The notes below the pieces were generated by a model, which was not told the origin of the DNA, did not search any database, and worked only from the letters and a program-made list of their open reading frames with translations. From positions 3,162,001 through 3,226,000 of the forward strand of contig NZ_CP062946.1 of the NCBI RefSeq assembly GCF_014898095.1: a stretch of DNA of 64,000 nucleotides, read 5' to 3'. Source of the stretch: Thalassotalea sp. LPB0316 (GTDB lineage: Bacteria; Pseudomonadota; Gammaproteobacteria; Enterobacterales; Alteromonadaceae). Positions 1 through 9,310 of this stretch are shown in pieces; the stretch's first letter is position 1; the number at the start of each line of letters is the position of its first letter. A program made the translations under genes and the position numbers.

Positions 1-1401
1 AATACATACAGCGATAAAACCAATCACGATAGCTTGCAGACCAAGCTCAACGTTTTCAGCACCTAACGATGGGCCAACTGTGCGCTCTTCAACAATTTGA
101 ATTGGCGCAATTAACGCACCGGCGCGAAGTAGTAACGCTAAGTCATGCGCTTCTTGTTGAGAGCCCGCACCGGTAATACGGAAACTCTTACCTAAACGCG
201 CTTGAATCGTTGGCGCTGAGATAACTTCTTCGACTTTTTCAAAAATAGTGTTGCCGTCTTTATCAACTCGACCGGTTGGCTTGTATTCAATAAAAACAAC
301 CGCCATTGGTTTACCAATGTTGTTTTTGGTTGCGTTAGAAAACTTGCTACCGCCCGGAGAATCAAGCGTAATATTTACTTGTGGACGAGAGTATTCATCA
401 AAACCCGATTTTGCATCAACAATGTGATCACCGGTTAGCATAACGCGCTTTTTCAATAAGATAGGACGGTTAGTATCACGTTGGTTTAACAACTGAGAGC
501 TTGCCGGTACACGACCATTTAACGCAGCGTTTAAATCACCATCAGTGTCAACCATTCTAAATTCAATGGTTGCCGTTGCGTTTAAGATTTTCTTGGCTTT
601 AGCCGTATCTTGAATACCCGGTAGTTCGATCACAATGTGCTTTTGACCTTGGCGCTGAACCAATGGCTCAGCAACGCCTAGTTCGTTAACACGGTTGCGA
701 ATAATCGTGATGTTTTGCTGTAGCGCATATTCACGAGTCTCTTTTAGCTTTTGCTCGGTCATATTCGCCATTAGGGTTAATTCATCGTCGTTTTCAACAA
801 AGATGAAATCGCGGTAACGGCGTGATAAAAAGCTTTCAGCCGCAGCTAAATCTTCAGCGTTGCGCAGTTTAATTTCAATACCGTTATCGGTGCGCTTAAC
901 ACCGCGGTAACGAATTTTTTCACCGCGTAAATCGGTGCGAAAGTCGCCAACCATACCGTTTTCAGCTTTCAAGATGGCTTCATTCATGTTGACTTCCATC
1001 AAGAAGCTAACACCACCACTTAAGTCTAAACCTAACTTCATCGGCTGCCCGCCAATTGCGGCTAACCACTCTGGTGTTGCCGGTGTCAGGTTCAATGCAA
1101 CTGAGTATTGCTCGCCGATTTTTTCATCGAGTAAATCACGAGCCTTAAGCTGATCTTCAGTGTTGGTGAAGCGAACCAATACTTGGTCTTTTTCAAACTC
1201 CGCGTTCATGTACTTAATTTGGCTTTCTTTTAACGCGCTTTCTACGGTTGCTAATGTCGCTTCATTAGCTTCATACCCGCGCAAGCCAGAAATTTGTACC
1301 GCTGGATCTTCACCATAAAGGTTAGGCGCTGCATACAAAGCACTGATGGCTACGATGAACAGCACCATTAAGGTTTTCCACAATGGATACTTGTTTAACA
1401 C
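1..1401 (-). CDS. secD: Protein-export translocase subunit SecD (3' end outside window)
   Basis: SecD is an inner-membrane component of the Sec translocon that, with SecF, uses the proton motive force to help preproteins cross. My reading of the minus strand gives an open frame from a GTG at 1401 (preceded by AGGA seven bases upstream) beginning MLNKYPLWKTLMVLFIVA, a first membrane segment, followed by the large periplasmic P1 domain with the family signature LDLSGGVSFLMEVN. The frame reaches the window edge just after TVGPSLGAENVELG, where the second membrane segment begins, so the C-terminal membrane half is missing only because the window ends. It follows yajC, the normal order queA-tgt-yajC-secD. 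Identification is secure; the start is inferred from the RBS. Confidence 0.95.
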   Translation of the reverse strand, partial: MLNKYPLWKTLMVLFIVAISALYAAPNLYGEDPAVQISGLRGYEANEATLATVESALKESQIKYMNAEFEKDQVLVRFTNTEDQLKARDLLDEKIGEQYSVALNLTPATPEWLAAIGGQPMKLGLDLSGGVSFLMEVNMNEAILKAENGMVGDFRTDLRGEKIRYRGVKRTDNGIEIKLRNAEDLAAAESFLSRRYRDFIFVENDDELTLMANMTEQKLKETREYALQQNITIIRNRVNELGVAEPLVQRQGQKHIVIELPGIQDTAKAKKILNATATIEFRMVDTDGDLNAALNGRVPASSQLLNQRDTNRPILLKKRVMLTGDHIVDAKSGFDEYSRPQVNITLDSPGGSKFSNATKNNIGKPMAVVFIEYKPTGRVDKDGNTIFEKVEEVISAPTIQARLGKSFRITGAGSQQEAHDLALLLRAGALIAPIQIVEERTVGPSLGAENVELGLQAIVIGFIAVCI

Positions 1402-1424
1402 AATTTAATCCTAAATTATTCTTT

Positions 1425-1454
1425 GAAAAAACAAAAAGCCGCAACAAAGCGGCT
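1425..1454 (-). terminator. Hairpin with U-tract between yajC and secD
   Basis: AGCCGC and GCGGCT form a 6-bp stem with a six-base loop. Read on the minus strand it is followed by an almost unbroken T tract, the form of an intrinsic terminator. It lies after yajC but before secD in the same operon, so it probably attenuates rather than ends transcription. Confidence 0.6.
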
Positions 1455-1460
1455 ATTTGA

Positions 1461-1793
1461 TTATAAGTTTTTCATTGTACCTTTTGGTAAAACAGCAGAT
1501 ACCGCTGCTTTTTGTACTGTCACTTCTGTACCTTCGGCAATCGCTATCACGATAAAGTCTTTTTCGTCAGATACTTTGGCAATTTTACCGACTAAACCGC
1601 CTTGAGTAAGTACTTCATCGCCTTTACCTAGCGCTGACATCAAGCTTTTGTGCTCTTTTACACGCTTAGCTTGTGGGCGGTAAATCATGAAATAAAACAC
1701 TAAACCAAATACAAGCAACATAATAAGCATGTCGATACCTGCGCCTTGTGCTGGAGCAGCCGCGGCATGTGCTTTACTGATAAATAAGTCCAT
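1461..1793 (-). CDS. yajC: Sec translocon accessory protein YajC
   Basis: Small single-pass inner-membrane protein that associates with SecDF. The 110-residue product has an N-terminal stretch followed by one membrane helix (residues about 20-38, LIMLLVFGLVFYFMIYRPQ) and the conserved RPQxKR motif at the membrane edge, then a short SH3-like cytoplasmic domain with GDEVLTQGGLVGKI. Length and motif are typical. It is co-directional with tgt upstream and secD downstream, the standard gammaproteobacterial arrangement. Confidence 0.95.
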   Translation of the reverse strand: MDLFISKAHAAAAPAQGAGIDMLIMLLVFGLVFYFMIYRPQAKRVKEHKSLMSALGKGDEVLTQGGLVGKIAKVSDEKDFIVIAIAEGTEVTVQKAAVSAVLPKGTMKNL

Positions 1794-1857
1794 AGTTTCC
1801 TCTTCTTATACTTCTATGTTTCTAAAATAAATTTAATTCGATAATAAAATGTCTAAA

Positions 1858-3042
<1,185 letters not shown>

Positions 3043-4104
3043 TTACAGCGCGCTTGCCGTTTGGCTGTTGCGCGTTAAAAACATGGCATCGCCATAGCTA
3101 AAAAAGCGATATTGTTCGGCAACCGCTTCTTTGTACGCCGCCATAATATGGTCGTAGCCAGCGAATGCGCTAACTAACATCAACAGGGTTGATTCAGACA
3201 AATGGAAATTAGTGATCAAAGCATCGACTAACTGCCACTCATAACCAGGAGTAATAAAAATACTGGTATCTTGATAATAAGGCTTTAACTCTGTACCAGC
3301 TTGTTTAGCCGCCATCGCGGCACTTTCAAGTGAACGGACCGAAGTTGTGCCTACGGCAACTATCCGGCCACCGCGAGCTTTGGTATTAGCGATTTGATTC
3401 ACCACCTCTTCGCTCACTTCAACATATTCAGCGTGCATGACGTGATCTTTTACCTCATCAACTTTGACCGTTTGAAAGGTGCCAGCACCAACGTGCAAGG
3501 TAACAAAGGCCAGTTCAACGCCTTTGGCTTTAATTTTTTCTAATAGCGCGTCGTCAAAATGCAAACCCGCCGTTGGCGCGGCCACGGCACCGGGTTTTTC
3601 ACTGTAAACGGTTTGATAGCGCTCTTTGTCACTGTCTTCATCTGGGCGGTCAATATATGGCGGCAAAGGCATATGGCCAATGCGCTCTAATATGTTCAAG
3701 ACATTTTCGTCACCGGCAAATTTTAATTCAAACAAGGCATCGTGACGCTCAACCATAGTGGCACTAACCTCGCCTTCAAGAATAATCTCACTACCCGGCT
3801 TTGGTGATTTACTACAACGAATGTGCGCCAATACTCTGTGCTCATCTAAAATGCGCTCAACCAGCACTTCGAGCTTACCACCCGTTGCTTTTTGACCGAA
3901 CATACGCGCTGGGATCACTCGAGTATTATTAAACACGAGTAAATCACCAGCGTTTAAATGTTCAAGGATATCAGGGAATTGTTGATGAGCTATGGCACCA
4001 CTGTTACCGTTTAATACCATCAAACGGCTGGCAGTTCGTTGCTCTTTTGGATAACGAGCAATTAAATGTTCTGGCAAATCAAATGAAAAATCGGCTACAC
4101 GCAT
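3043..4104 (-). CDS. queA: S-adenosylmethionine:tRNA ribosyltransferase-isomerase
   Basis: Transfers and isomerises the ribosyl group of S-adenosylmethionine onto preQ1-tRNA to give epoxyqueuosine. The 353-residue protein begins [19 protein letters not shown] and contains the family motifs [27 protein letters not shown] and [21 protein letters not shown]. Length is normal. It is first in the minus-strand run queA-tgt-yajC-secD; the 233 bp between it and divergent aceK should hold promoters for both, but I did not resolve them. Confidence 0.97.
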   Translation of the reverse strand: MRVADFSFDLPEHLIARYPKEQRTASRLMVLNGNSGAIAHQQFPDILEHLNAGDLLVFNNTRVIPARMFGQKATGGKLEVLVERILDEHRVLAHIRCSKSPKPGSEIILEGEVSATMVERHDALFELKFAGDENVLNILERIGHMPLPPYIDRPDEDSDKERYQTVYSEKPGAVAAPTAGLHFDDALLEKIKAKGVELAFVTLHVGAGTFQTVKVDEVKDHVMHAEYVEVSEEVVNQIANTKARGGRIVAVGTTSVRSLESAAMAAKQAGTELKPYYQDTSIFITPGYEWQLVDALITNFHLSESTLLMLVSAFAGYDHIMAAYKEAVAEQYRFFSYGDAMFLTRNSQTASAL

Positions 4105-4337
4105 GTTTATTTATCGGGAATTTTGACAAGTTAAAATCGTGCGCTAGTCTAGTGTTAGCCATAGAGAATATCAAGATAAATGTGTATTTTCGGCGTCTTT
4201 TTAGCCAGTAACAGATAGACAAAATAAACTAAACTTATAGCAACTATTCACTAAATAACTTATCGCCTTGCTCAGCAGTTTAATAGGCTTGAGTTAGAGC
4301 GTGTTGCTCGAGTCTAAACATATTATATTAGGTCGTT

Positions 4338-6065
4338 ATGAATAATTTAGCTTTCGCCATCGCCAAAACCATTCTCAATGGCTTTGAGCGCCATATTTTT
4401 CTTTTCACAGAAATTACCCGTTCTGCTAAGCAGCGTTTTGAACAATGTCAGTGGCAGGAGGTTCACCAAGCGGCGAAGCAGCGCACTGACTTTTACGATA
4501 AACGCGTTACTGAAACCTTAGTCACTTTGAAACAAGACTTTGCAATTGACACCTTAGATTGTGAGCTTTGGCAAGGGGTAAAACAATGCTACGTGCAATT
4601 ACTCGAGACCCATGCACAACCTGATTTAGCCGAGAGTTTTTACAACTCGATTTTCTGCCACTTATTTGAGCGAAAATACTATTTAAACGACTATATTTTT
4701 GTTAAATCAACGGCAAATAAAAACAAATTGGTCGCTCAAGCTCAGCTTTACACTCGCTACCATCCAGCCGAAAAAGGGTTAAAACAAACGATTTGCGATA
4801 TTCTTGCTAAACCGGGATTTGATATCGACTACGAAGATTTAACCCGTGACGTAGACATTCTCGTCGAGCGCTTTTATCAACAATCCGAGAAAACCCGTTT
4901 CACCCCTGAAGAAATGTCATTTGATATTCTCAACTTTGTTTTTTACCGCAATAAAGGCGCTTACATTATCGGTAAGGTAAATTCGCCAGCCGGTGAAACG
5001 CCGTTTATCGTCGCCTTAGTCAATAATGAAAAAGGCGGTATCGTGCTAGATGCCATGCTCAGTGAAAGTGAAGAAATGGCAGTTGTCTTTGGCTTTGCCC
5101 GTGCTTACTTTTTTGTTGATTGCCTGTATCCATGTGCCCTTGTTGAGTTTTTACAAAAACTGATCCCACATAAAACCAAAGCGGAGCTGTACTCTGCCAT
5201 AGGCTTTCACAAACAGGGCAAAACCCAATTTTACCGCGACTTTTTAGATCACCTCGCTAATAGTAACGATGAGTTAATTCTCGCGCCGGGTATTAAAGGT
5301 ATGGTTATGTCGGTATTTACCCTACCCTCTTATCCTTACGTTTTTAAGATCATTAAAGATGAATTTTCGCCATCGAAGAACGTAACCAAAGCCGAGGTCA
5401 AAGAGAAGTATCGCCTAGTCAAGCTCCACGACCGTGTCGGCCGCATGGCTGATACCATGGAATATTCTGAAGTAGCCTTTCCTAAATCGCGCTTTAGCCA
5501 AGCATTACTGGATGAATTATTAAAAGTAGCGCCATCACTCGTTCGCTTTGAAGACGATTTAGTGATCATTGCCCACATGTATATTGAACGTCGGATGACG
5601 CCACTCAACCTGTATTTAGCCGATGCCACACTCGAGCAACAAGAAGACGCGCTATTTGGTTATGGCCAAGCAATTAAACAATTAATTGCTGCTGATATCT
5701 TCCCCGGTGATATGCTGCTCAAGAATTTTGGCGTGACCCGCCACGGCCGCGTAATTTTTTACGATTATGACGAAATCACCTACATGGACGAAGTTAACTT
5801 CCGCACGAAACCAGAGCCTAAAACCGAAGAACAAATTTATGCTTCAGAACCCTGGTACACAGTGAATCCCGGCGATGTCTTCCCTGAAGAACTCGCTGTG
5901 TTTGCCTTGGCAAATCCAACTTATCGCGAGCTATTTAAAAAGCATCACGAGGACTTACTCTCAGCTCAGTATTGGCAAGCTGCCCAGCAAGATGTTGCCA
6001 AGGGCTTGATCGCCGATGTATTCCCGTATCCCAATGAAATTCGCTTTTGCCAATTTTATAACTAA
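4338..6065 (+). CDS. aceK: Isocitrate dehydrogenase kinase/phosphatase
   Basis: Bifunctional enzyme that phosphorylates isocitrate dehydrogenase, diverting carbon to the glyoxylate bypass, and also removes the phosphate. The 575-residue length matches the family. The ATP-binding signature APGIKGMVMSVFTLPSYPYV (residues about 318-337) followed by FKIIKD is clear, as are DRVGRMADTMEYSEVAFPKS and the kinase-like segment DIFPGDMLLKNFGVTRHGRVIFYDYDE (in two parts, residues about 455-480). It stands alone, not beside aceA or aceB, which is common in marine Alteromonadales. A 9-bp inverted repeat lies just downstream. Confidence 0.97.
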   Translation: MNNLAFAIAKTILNGFERHIFLFTEITRSAKQRFEQCQWQEVHQAAKQRTDFYDKRVTETLVTLKQDFAIDTLDCELWQGVKQCYVQLLETHAQPDLAESFYNSIFCHLFERKYYLNDYIFVKSTANKNKLVAQAQLYTRYHPAEKGLKQTICDILAKPGFDIDYEDLTRDVDILVERFYQQSEKTRFTPEEMSFDILNFVFYRNKGAYIIGKVNSPAGETPFIVALVNNEKGGIVLDAMLSESEEMAVVFGFARAYFFVDCLYPCALVEFLQKLIPHKTKAELYSAIGFHKQGKTQFYRDFLDHLANSNDELILAPGIKGMVMSVFTLPSYPYVFKIIKDEFSPSKNVTKAEVKEKYRLVKLHDRVGRMADTMEYSEVAFPKSRFSQALLDELLKVAPSLVRFEDDLVIIAHMYIERRMTPLNLYLADATLEQQEDALFGYGQAIKQLIAADIFPGDMLLKNFGVTRHGRVIFYDYDEITYMDEVNFRTKPEPKTEEQIYASEPWYTVNPGDVFPEELAVFALANPTYRELFKKHHEDLLSAQYWQAAQQDVAKGLIADVFPYPNEIRFCQFYN

Positions 6066-6077
6066 AGCGCGAATAGG

Positions 6078-6131
6078 TTTGGCGAATAAAAACGCTAGCG
6101 TTGGTGATTTATCGCGAAGTTTTTCGCCAAA
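6078..6131 (+). repeat. Inverted repeat after aceK
   Basis: TTTGGCGAA and TTCGCCAAA are perfect 9-base arms separated by 36 bases. Placed just after the aceK stop it could form a long-looped transcript end, but it lacks a following T tract, so a terminator role is uncertain. Confidence 0.3.
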
Positions 6132-6175
6132 ATGAATAGAAAATAAGCGAACAGAAAAAATTCGCAAATTTATGC

Positions 6176-6203
6176 TTTACCTTTTAAAAAGCATACGTAT
6201 AAT
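6176..6203 (+). promoter_or_regulatory. Sigma-70 promoter of tRNA-Trp
   Basis: TTTACC and a perfect TATAAT are separated by 16 bases and lie about 14 bases before the tRNA, followed by a GC-rich discriminator, as expected for a stable-RNA promoter. Confidence 0.75.
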
Positions 6204-6216
6204 GCTCGCTTGTTGC

Positions 6217-6293
6217 AGGGGTATAGTTCCAATTGGTAGAACAGCGGTCTCCAAAACCGACGGTTGGGAGTTCGAATCTCTCTACCCCTGCCA
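6217..6293 (+). tRNA. tRNA-Trp (anticodon CCA)
   Basis: The acceptor arms AGGGGTA and TACCCCT pair over seven bases, the anticodon loop reads CTCCAAA within the stem CGGT/ACCG, the T arm contains GTTCGAATC, and the CCA end is encoded. The anticodon CCA reads UGG (Trp). This is a single isolated tRNA gene; the neighbouring ICE did not use it as an insertion site. Confidence 0.96.
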
Positions 6294-6371
6294 ATTCTTC
6301 CCTCTATTCATACCTAAATTATTTCGTTAGTATATAAACCCTTATTATTACTGATTGTTTGATCATAACTT

Positions 6372-6737
6372 ATGGCGATTTCGCAACGACAATTCGATGT
6401 GCTCAGTGAAATGGGTATCAAACTGTGGCAACGCAAATCCACACCCGTAAACGAAGCTCAAACAACCACTCAAATAGCGCTAACAAGTGACGCCTTTGCT
6501 GATATACAAAACACGGTATTGTTCCAAGATATACTGCTCGCCTTGGCATTAACACCTGATCAAGCGCGATTAATTGACGGGCATATCGATTTGGGGTTGA
6601 TCAACTGGCAATTCGATAACACGGATAGCTGCACATACACTGACTCACAATTAGTTACACCAACGCTCGAGAAAATCACTGAATCAAGCGAGTTAAAACG
6701 CCAACTTTGGCAAGTAATTCAGCATCAGCAAGTATGA
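6372..6737 (+). CDS. holD: DNA polymerase III psi subunit, HolD-like
   Basis: Psi links the chi subunit, and through it SSB, to the clamp loader. The 121-residue product starts MAISQRQFDVLSEMGIKLWQ, which resembles HolD N-termini (short QR..L..MGI.LW motif that binds chi), and has a hydrophobic middle LFQDILLALAL followed by LGLINWQF. HolD is poorly conserved, so the call leans on the N-terminal motif and on position: its stop overlaps the start of rimI (ATGA), and holD-rimI is the enterobacterial pairing. Confidence 0.85.
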   Translation: MAISQRQFDVLSEMGIKLWQRKSTPVNEAQTTTQIALTSDAFADIQNTVLFQDILLALALTPDQARLIDGHIDLGLINWQFDNTDSCTYTDSQLVTPTLEKITESSELKRQLWQVIQHQQV

Positions 6738-7180
6738 AGTTAACGTTTTCACCGATCAGTCAGACAACCGTTGAACGGCTGATGCCTATCGAGCTTGCTT
6801 GCCATTCTCATCCATGGACAGAAAAACTGTTAAGAAGCTGTATTGGCGGCCGATATTTTGGCTCATATGCCGAGCTCGATAATCAAGTTGTCGGTTTTTA
6901 CATTGCGGATAATGTTGTTGGCGAAACGACTTTGATGGATATTTGCGTAGCTCCTGATCATCAAGGCCAAGGTTTCGGCACAAAGATACTACAGCACTAC
7001 TTTGCTCAAGCAAAACAGCGGCAATGTACCACTGGATTTTTAGAAGTTAGAGCAAGTAACCACAGCGCCAAAATGCTGTATATTAATCACGGCTATATCG
7101 AAACAGGCAGACGAACTGGCTATTACCCCAAAGCAGTGGGCTATGAAGATGCCATAGTTATGTGCAAAGAGCTTAGCTAA
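6734..7180 (+). CDS. rimI: Ribosomal protein S18 alanine N-acetyltransferase
   Basis: GNAT-family enzyme that acetylates the N-terminal alanine of ribosomal protein S18. The 148-residue protein starts MKLTFSPISQTTVERLMPIE, has the Trp of the conserved HPWTEKLL, the acetyl-CoA loop QGQGFGTKIL (residues about 79-88), and FLEVRASNHSAKMLY, a RimI hallmark. I chose the ATG at 6734, which overlaps the holD stop by four bases, over an in-frame upstream start at 6707 that lies inside holD. Translational coupling with holD is likely. Confidence 0.93.
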   Translation: MKLTFSPISQTTVERLMPIELACHSHPWTEKLLRSCIGGRYFGSYAELDNQVVGFYIADNVVGETTLMDICVAPDHQGQGFGTKILQHYFAQAKQRQCTTGFLEVRASNHSAKMLYINHGYIETGRRTGYYPKAVGYEDAIVMCKELS

Positions 7181-8212
7181 TTACCTAGCTTGTTTTTTCT
7201 TGCGCGCATACATCTGTTTATCAGCATGATCGATCAGAGCTTCTATTGAGTTGTGCTGTGATTCGTTATAACTCACCATACCATAGGAAAAAGCAATTTC
7301 GTAAGGTTTATCACTGTTGGCATTAAAGGTATCTAGCGCTTGTTGAAAGCGTTCAATCGTTCGCTTAGTTTGGTGGATATTAGCCCCAGTAAACAACACC
7401 GCAAACTCATCACCGCCCAGTCGAGCAAGGATATCTGATTCGCGTAATTCTTTTGATAACAAACAGCTAAAAGCGATCAAAACCTCATCGCCCTCTTGGT
7501 GGCCATAGCTATCATTGATCGCTTTGAATTTATCTAAATCAAAATATACTAATGACAAATTTAGGTGCATTCGGTGGCACATTTGAAAGCTAAATTCAGC
7601 TAAAATGTTAAAACCTCGACGATTAGTGATCCCGGTTAGCTCGTCAAGTGTCGATATTTGCACTGCCTCGAGCTCACGTTCGGCCAAAACAGCTAAATCT
7701 TCAAAGTCTCGCAGATCATTGCCACTGAAGGTTCTCGGCTTATCATCAATAATACAAAACGTGCCTAGCCGTACCCCATTAATGCCTTTTAGCGGATAAC
7801 CAGCGTAAAAACGAATACAAGGTTCATCTAGGACTAGGGGATTATCAGCAAATCGACTATCTTTGGTGGCATCTTCAATCACTAAGCATTCATCCGATAA
7901 AATCGCATGACCGCAAAACGAAACATCGCGGCCGGTTTCTTTGACAGGCAAACCAAAGCACGATTTAAACCATTGTCGATCTTCATCCACCAAGCTCACC
8001 AGGGCTATGGGCACATTAAACAAGCGCCTTGCCATTCGCGTTAACCGATCAAAGCGTTCTTCGGGTTCAGTATCGAGGATTTTCAAGGCGTGCAGTGCTT
8101 GCAAACGTTCAAGTTCGTTATCTGGAATATCGGGGTTTCGCAAAATAGCTCCTTTGCCAACAAAATTTAACGTTGGTCGTGCACTCGACAATGAAACGAT
8201 GGCCTTTAACAA
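7181..8212 (-). CDS. GAF-GGDEF diguanylate cyclase
   Basis: Predicted soluble enzyme making cyclic di-GMP from two GTP. Residues about 35-170 form a GAF domain (ILDTEPEERFDRLTRMA, VSFCGHAIL, FYAGYPLKG, a well-known subtype), and residues about 185-340 a GGDEF domain with an intact GGDEFAVLF active site and an upstream RESD that fits the RxxD product-inhibition site, so both catalysis and feedback seem intact. There is no signal peptide or membrane helix, so the GAF domain probably senses a cytoplasmic signal. The N-terminal 20 residues look unlike the family and the true start may be further in. It is convergent with rimI; no partner gene is evident. Confidence 0.88.
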   Translation of the reverse strand: MLKAIVSLSSARPTLNFVGKGAILRNPDIPDNELERLQALHALKILDTEPEERFDRLTRMARRLFNVPIALVSLVDEDRQWFKSCFGLPVKETGRDVSFCGHAILSDECLVIEDATKDSRFADNPLVLDEPCIRFYAGYPLKGINGVRLGTFCIIDDKPRTFSGNDLRDFEDLAVLAERELEAVQISTLDELTGITNRRGFNILAEFSFQMCHRMHLNLSLVYFDLDKFKAINDSYGHQEGDEVLIAFSCLLSKELRESDILARLGGDEFAVLFTGANIHQTKRTIERFQQALDTFNANSDKPYEIAFSYGMVSYNESQHNSIEALIDHADKQMYARKKKQAR

Positions 8213-8352
8213 GTATAGCTTGCGATCGAAAATTAGAAAAAAAATCAGTCAAATAATATGAGCCCAGCACTAAGCTTAAAAATGGACTGTTTTTTAGCCA
8301 ATAAATCATAAATTTTTATACAATAGTTACTGAATGAATCCAATGTTTTAGG

Positions 8353-8358
8353 TATAAT
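8353..8358 (+). promoter_or_regulatory. Probable -10 element upstream of prfC
   Basis: A perfect TATAAT about 80 bases before the prfC ATG, preceded by a weak -35-like CTGAAT at the right distance. It would drive the prfC remnant and lead into the ICE left end. Confidence 0.45.
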
Positions 8359-8436
8359 GTCGCGCTTTTTAGCGATTGAATTGATTTCGCCATTTCAATC
8401 CTTGTATTTTTCGTATTCGCCCAACAGGTAACTAGC

Positions 8437-8523
8437 ATGTCTGTACAACAGCAAGAAGTCGATATTCGTCGCACCTTCGCTATCATCTCGCACCCTGATG
8501 CCGCCCAGCCTTTCAACGCTTAA
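8437..8523 (+). pseudogene. prfC: 5' stub of prfC (release factor 3) cut by ICE integration
   Basis: The first 22 codons match RF3, the GTPase that recycles RF1 and RF2: the reading MSVQQQEVDIRRTFAIISHP then DA. The intact protein should continue into the P-loop (GKTT), but the sequence changes after base 8503 to unrelated codons and stops, leaving a 28-residue peptide. This is the known outcome of SXT/R391 integration into the 5' end of prfC. The element is known to supply a new promoter and start codon at the other junction, so the host should still make RF3; that junction is outside this window. Confidence 0.93.
8480..8503. other. attL crossover region in prfC
   Basis: RF3 coding identity is kept up to CACCCTGATGCCG and lost immediately after, so strand exchange happened within or just before this stretch. 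The exact core (about 17 bp in this family) cannot be delimited without the opposite junction. Confidence 0.7.
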
Positions 8524-8636
8524 AACCACCTTTCATTGCACACCACAATCACATCTCTACGTACTGAATTTAAAGGCTTTTTGTCTTTTTCTCGTTTCTT
8601 TGCTTTTCAATGATGTTCAAGCGTAACCTCGGAAAG

Positions 8637-8746
8637 TGTGTACAAACTTGAGTACAAATTCCGTTTTAGAGGCCTTTGGCGAAATTTCCATGACACAAAT
8701 CTGGCTGTAGGCCTTGCTGTTACTGGTTTTGATGAAGAAAGTACCT
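8637..8746 (+). repeat. 110-bp imperfect direct repeat, copy 1
   Basis: Starts with GTGTACAAAC, then 42 diverged bases, then a better-kept 58-base block beginning CATGACACAAA and ending AGTACCT. That block shares 41 of 58 positions with copy 2 and has no gap; the spacing between the two parts is identical in both copies. Confidence 0.75.
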
Positions 8747-8874
8747 CCTGCTTTTGGCACTTTGGTTTCGACATTACAAAAGCGGAATAAATGCGATCAT
8801 CTCTAGTTTTTTGTTTATAAGCTTATGAATTTAAAGGGTTCGTCATTGTGGTTTTTGGTGTGTCATCGTTGCGA

Positions 8875-8984
8875 GTGTACAAACAGTGTGTACAAATTTT
8901 TCTCGTTAGGCGTGTTGATTGCTATTCATGACACAAACCGCCTTGTAGCCCTTGTTATTCATAGGTTTGAGCTGAAAAGTACCT
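8875..8984 (+). repeat. 110-bp imperfect direct repeat, copy 2
   Basis: Same layout as copy 1, exactly 238 bases further on: GTGTACAAAC, then CATGACACAAA...TTGTAGCCCTTG...AGTACCT. It ends about 120 bases before the xis start. Confidence 0.75.
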
Positions 8985-9104
8985 AATAGCAACATTTGTG
9001 TTTTGATAAGGCTGATCTTCTGAACAAATCATGCATCTTTCTGACCATCAACAAGTGATGAATCAGGCGATGATAGCTTTACATTGATTTTCAGGAGAAT
9101 GCAG

Positions 9105-9299
9105 ATGACAGCAGTAGCGCACCAGGTAACCCCTTTTCTAACATCTTACGAAGTGATGGCTCGTTACCACATTAGCTATACGACGCTCTGGCGAAGAATA
9201 AAAGATGGCAGCTTGCCGCAACCTCGTATCAACCGAAATACGCGAAATAAGCTGTGGCACATTGAAGACTTGGAGGAGTATGAGAAGAAAGAGGACTGA
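9105..9299 (+). CDS. xis: Excisionase / recombination directionality factor, AlpA-like
   Basis: A small winged-helix protein that bends att DNA and steers integrase toward excision. The 64-residue product has the MerR/AlpA-type pattern TSYEVMARYHISYTTLWRRI followed by a basic wing and RNTRNKLWHIEDLEEYEK. I chose the ATG at 9105, seven bases after AGGAG; in-frame upstream starts (TTG 9084, ATG 9099) are too close to or before that RBS. It is convergent with int across a shared terminator, as in SXT, where SetCD activates xis. Confidence 0.88.
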   Translation: MTAVAHQVTPFLTSYEVMARYHISYTTLWRRIKDGSLPQPRINRNTRNKLWHIEDLEEYEKKED

Positions 9300-9310
9300 G
9301 CCTCTTTCTT
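9285..9310. terminator. Bidirectional terminator between xis and int
   Basis: AAGAAAGAGG and CCTCTTTCTT form a perfect 10-bp stem with a six-base loop. It is flanked by A-rich and T-rich runs, so it can end transcription from both sides; it overlaps the last codons of xis. Confidence 0.8.

Larger units (their letters stand above)
8524..9083. other. Non-coding ICE left arm with attL-proximal repeats
   Basis: No convincing gene occupies these 560 bases between the prfC stub and xis. They hold two long direct repeats (listed separately) and several GTGTACAAA words. The position beside attL suggests integrase and excisionase arm sites, or activator sites for xis. Confidence 0.6.

Noticed and set aside
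6217..6293. tRNA-Trp as an integration site
   Set aside because: No duplicated tRNA end or integrase next to it; the ICE is in prfC 2.2 kb away.
8316..8516. Minus-strand ORF across the prfC promoter and stub
   Set aside because: Antisense to prfC with no RBS or recognisable product.
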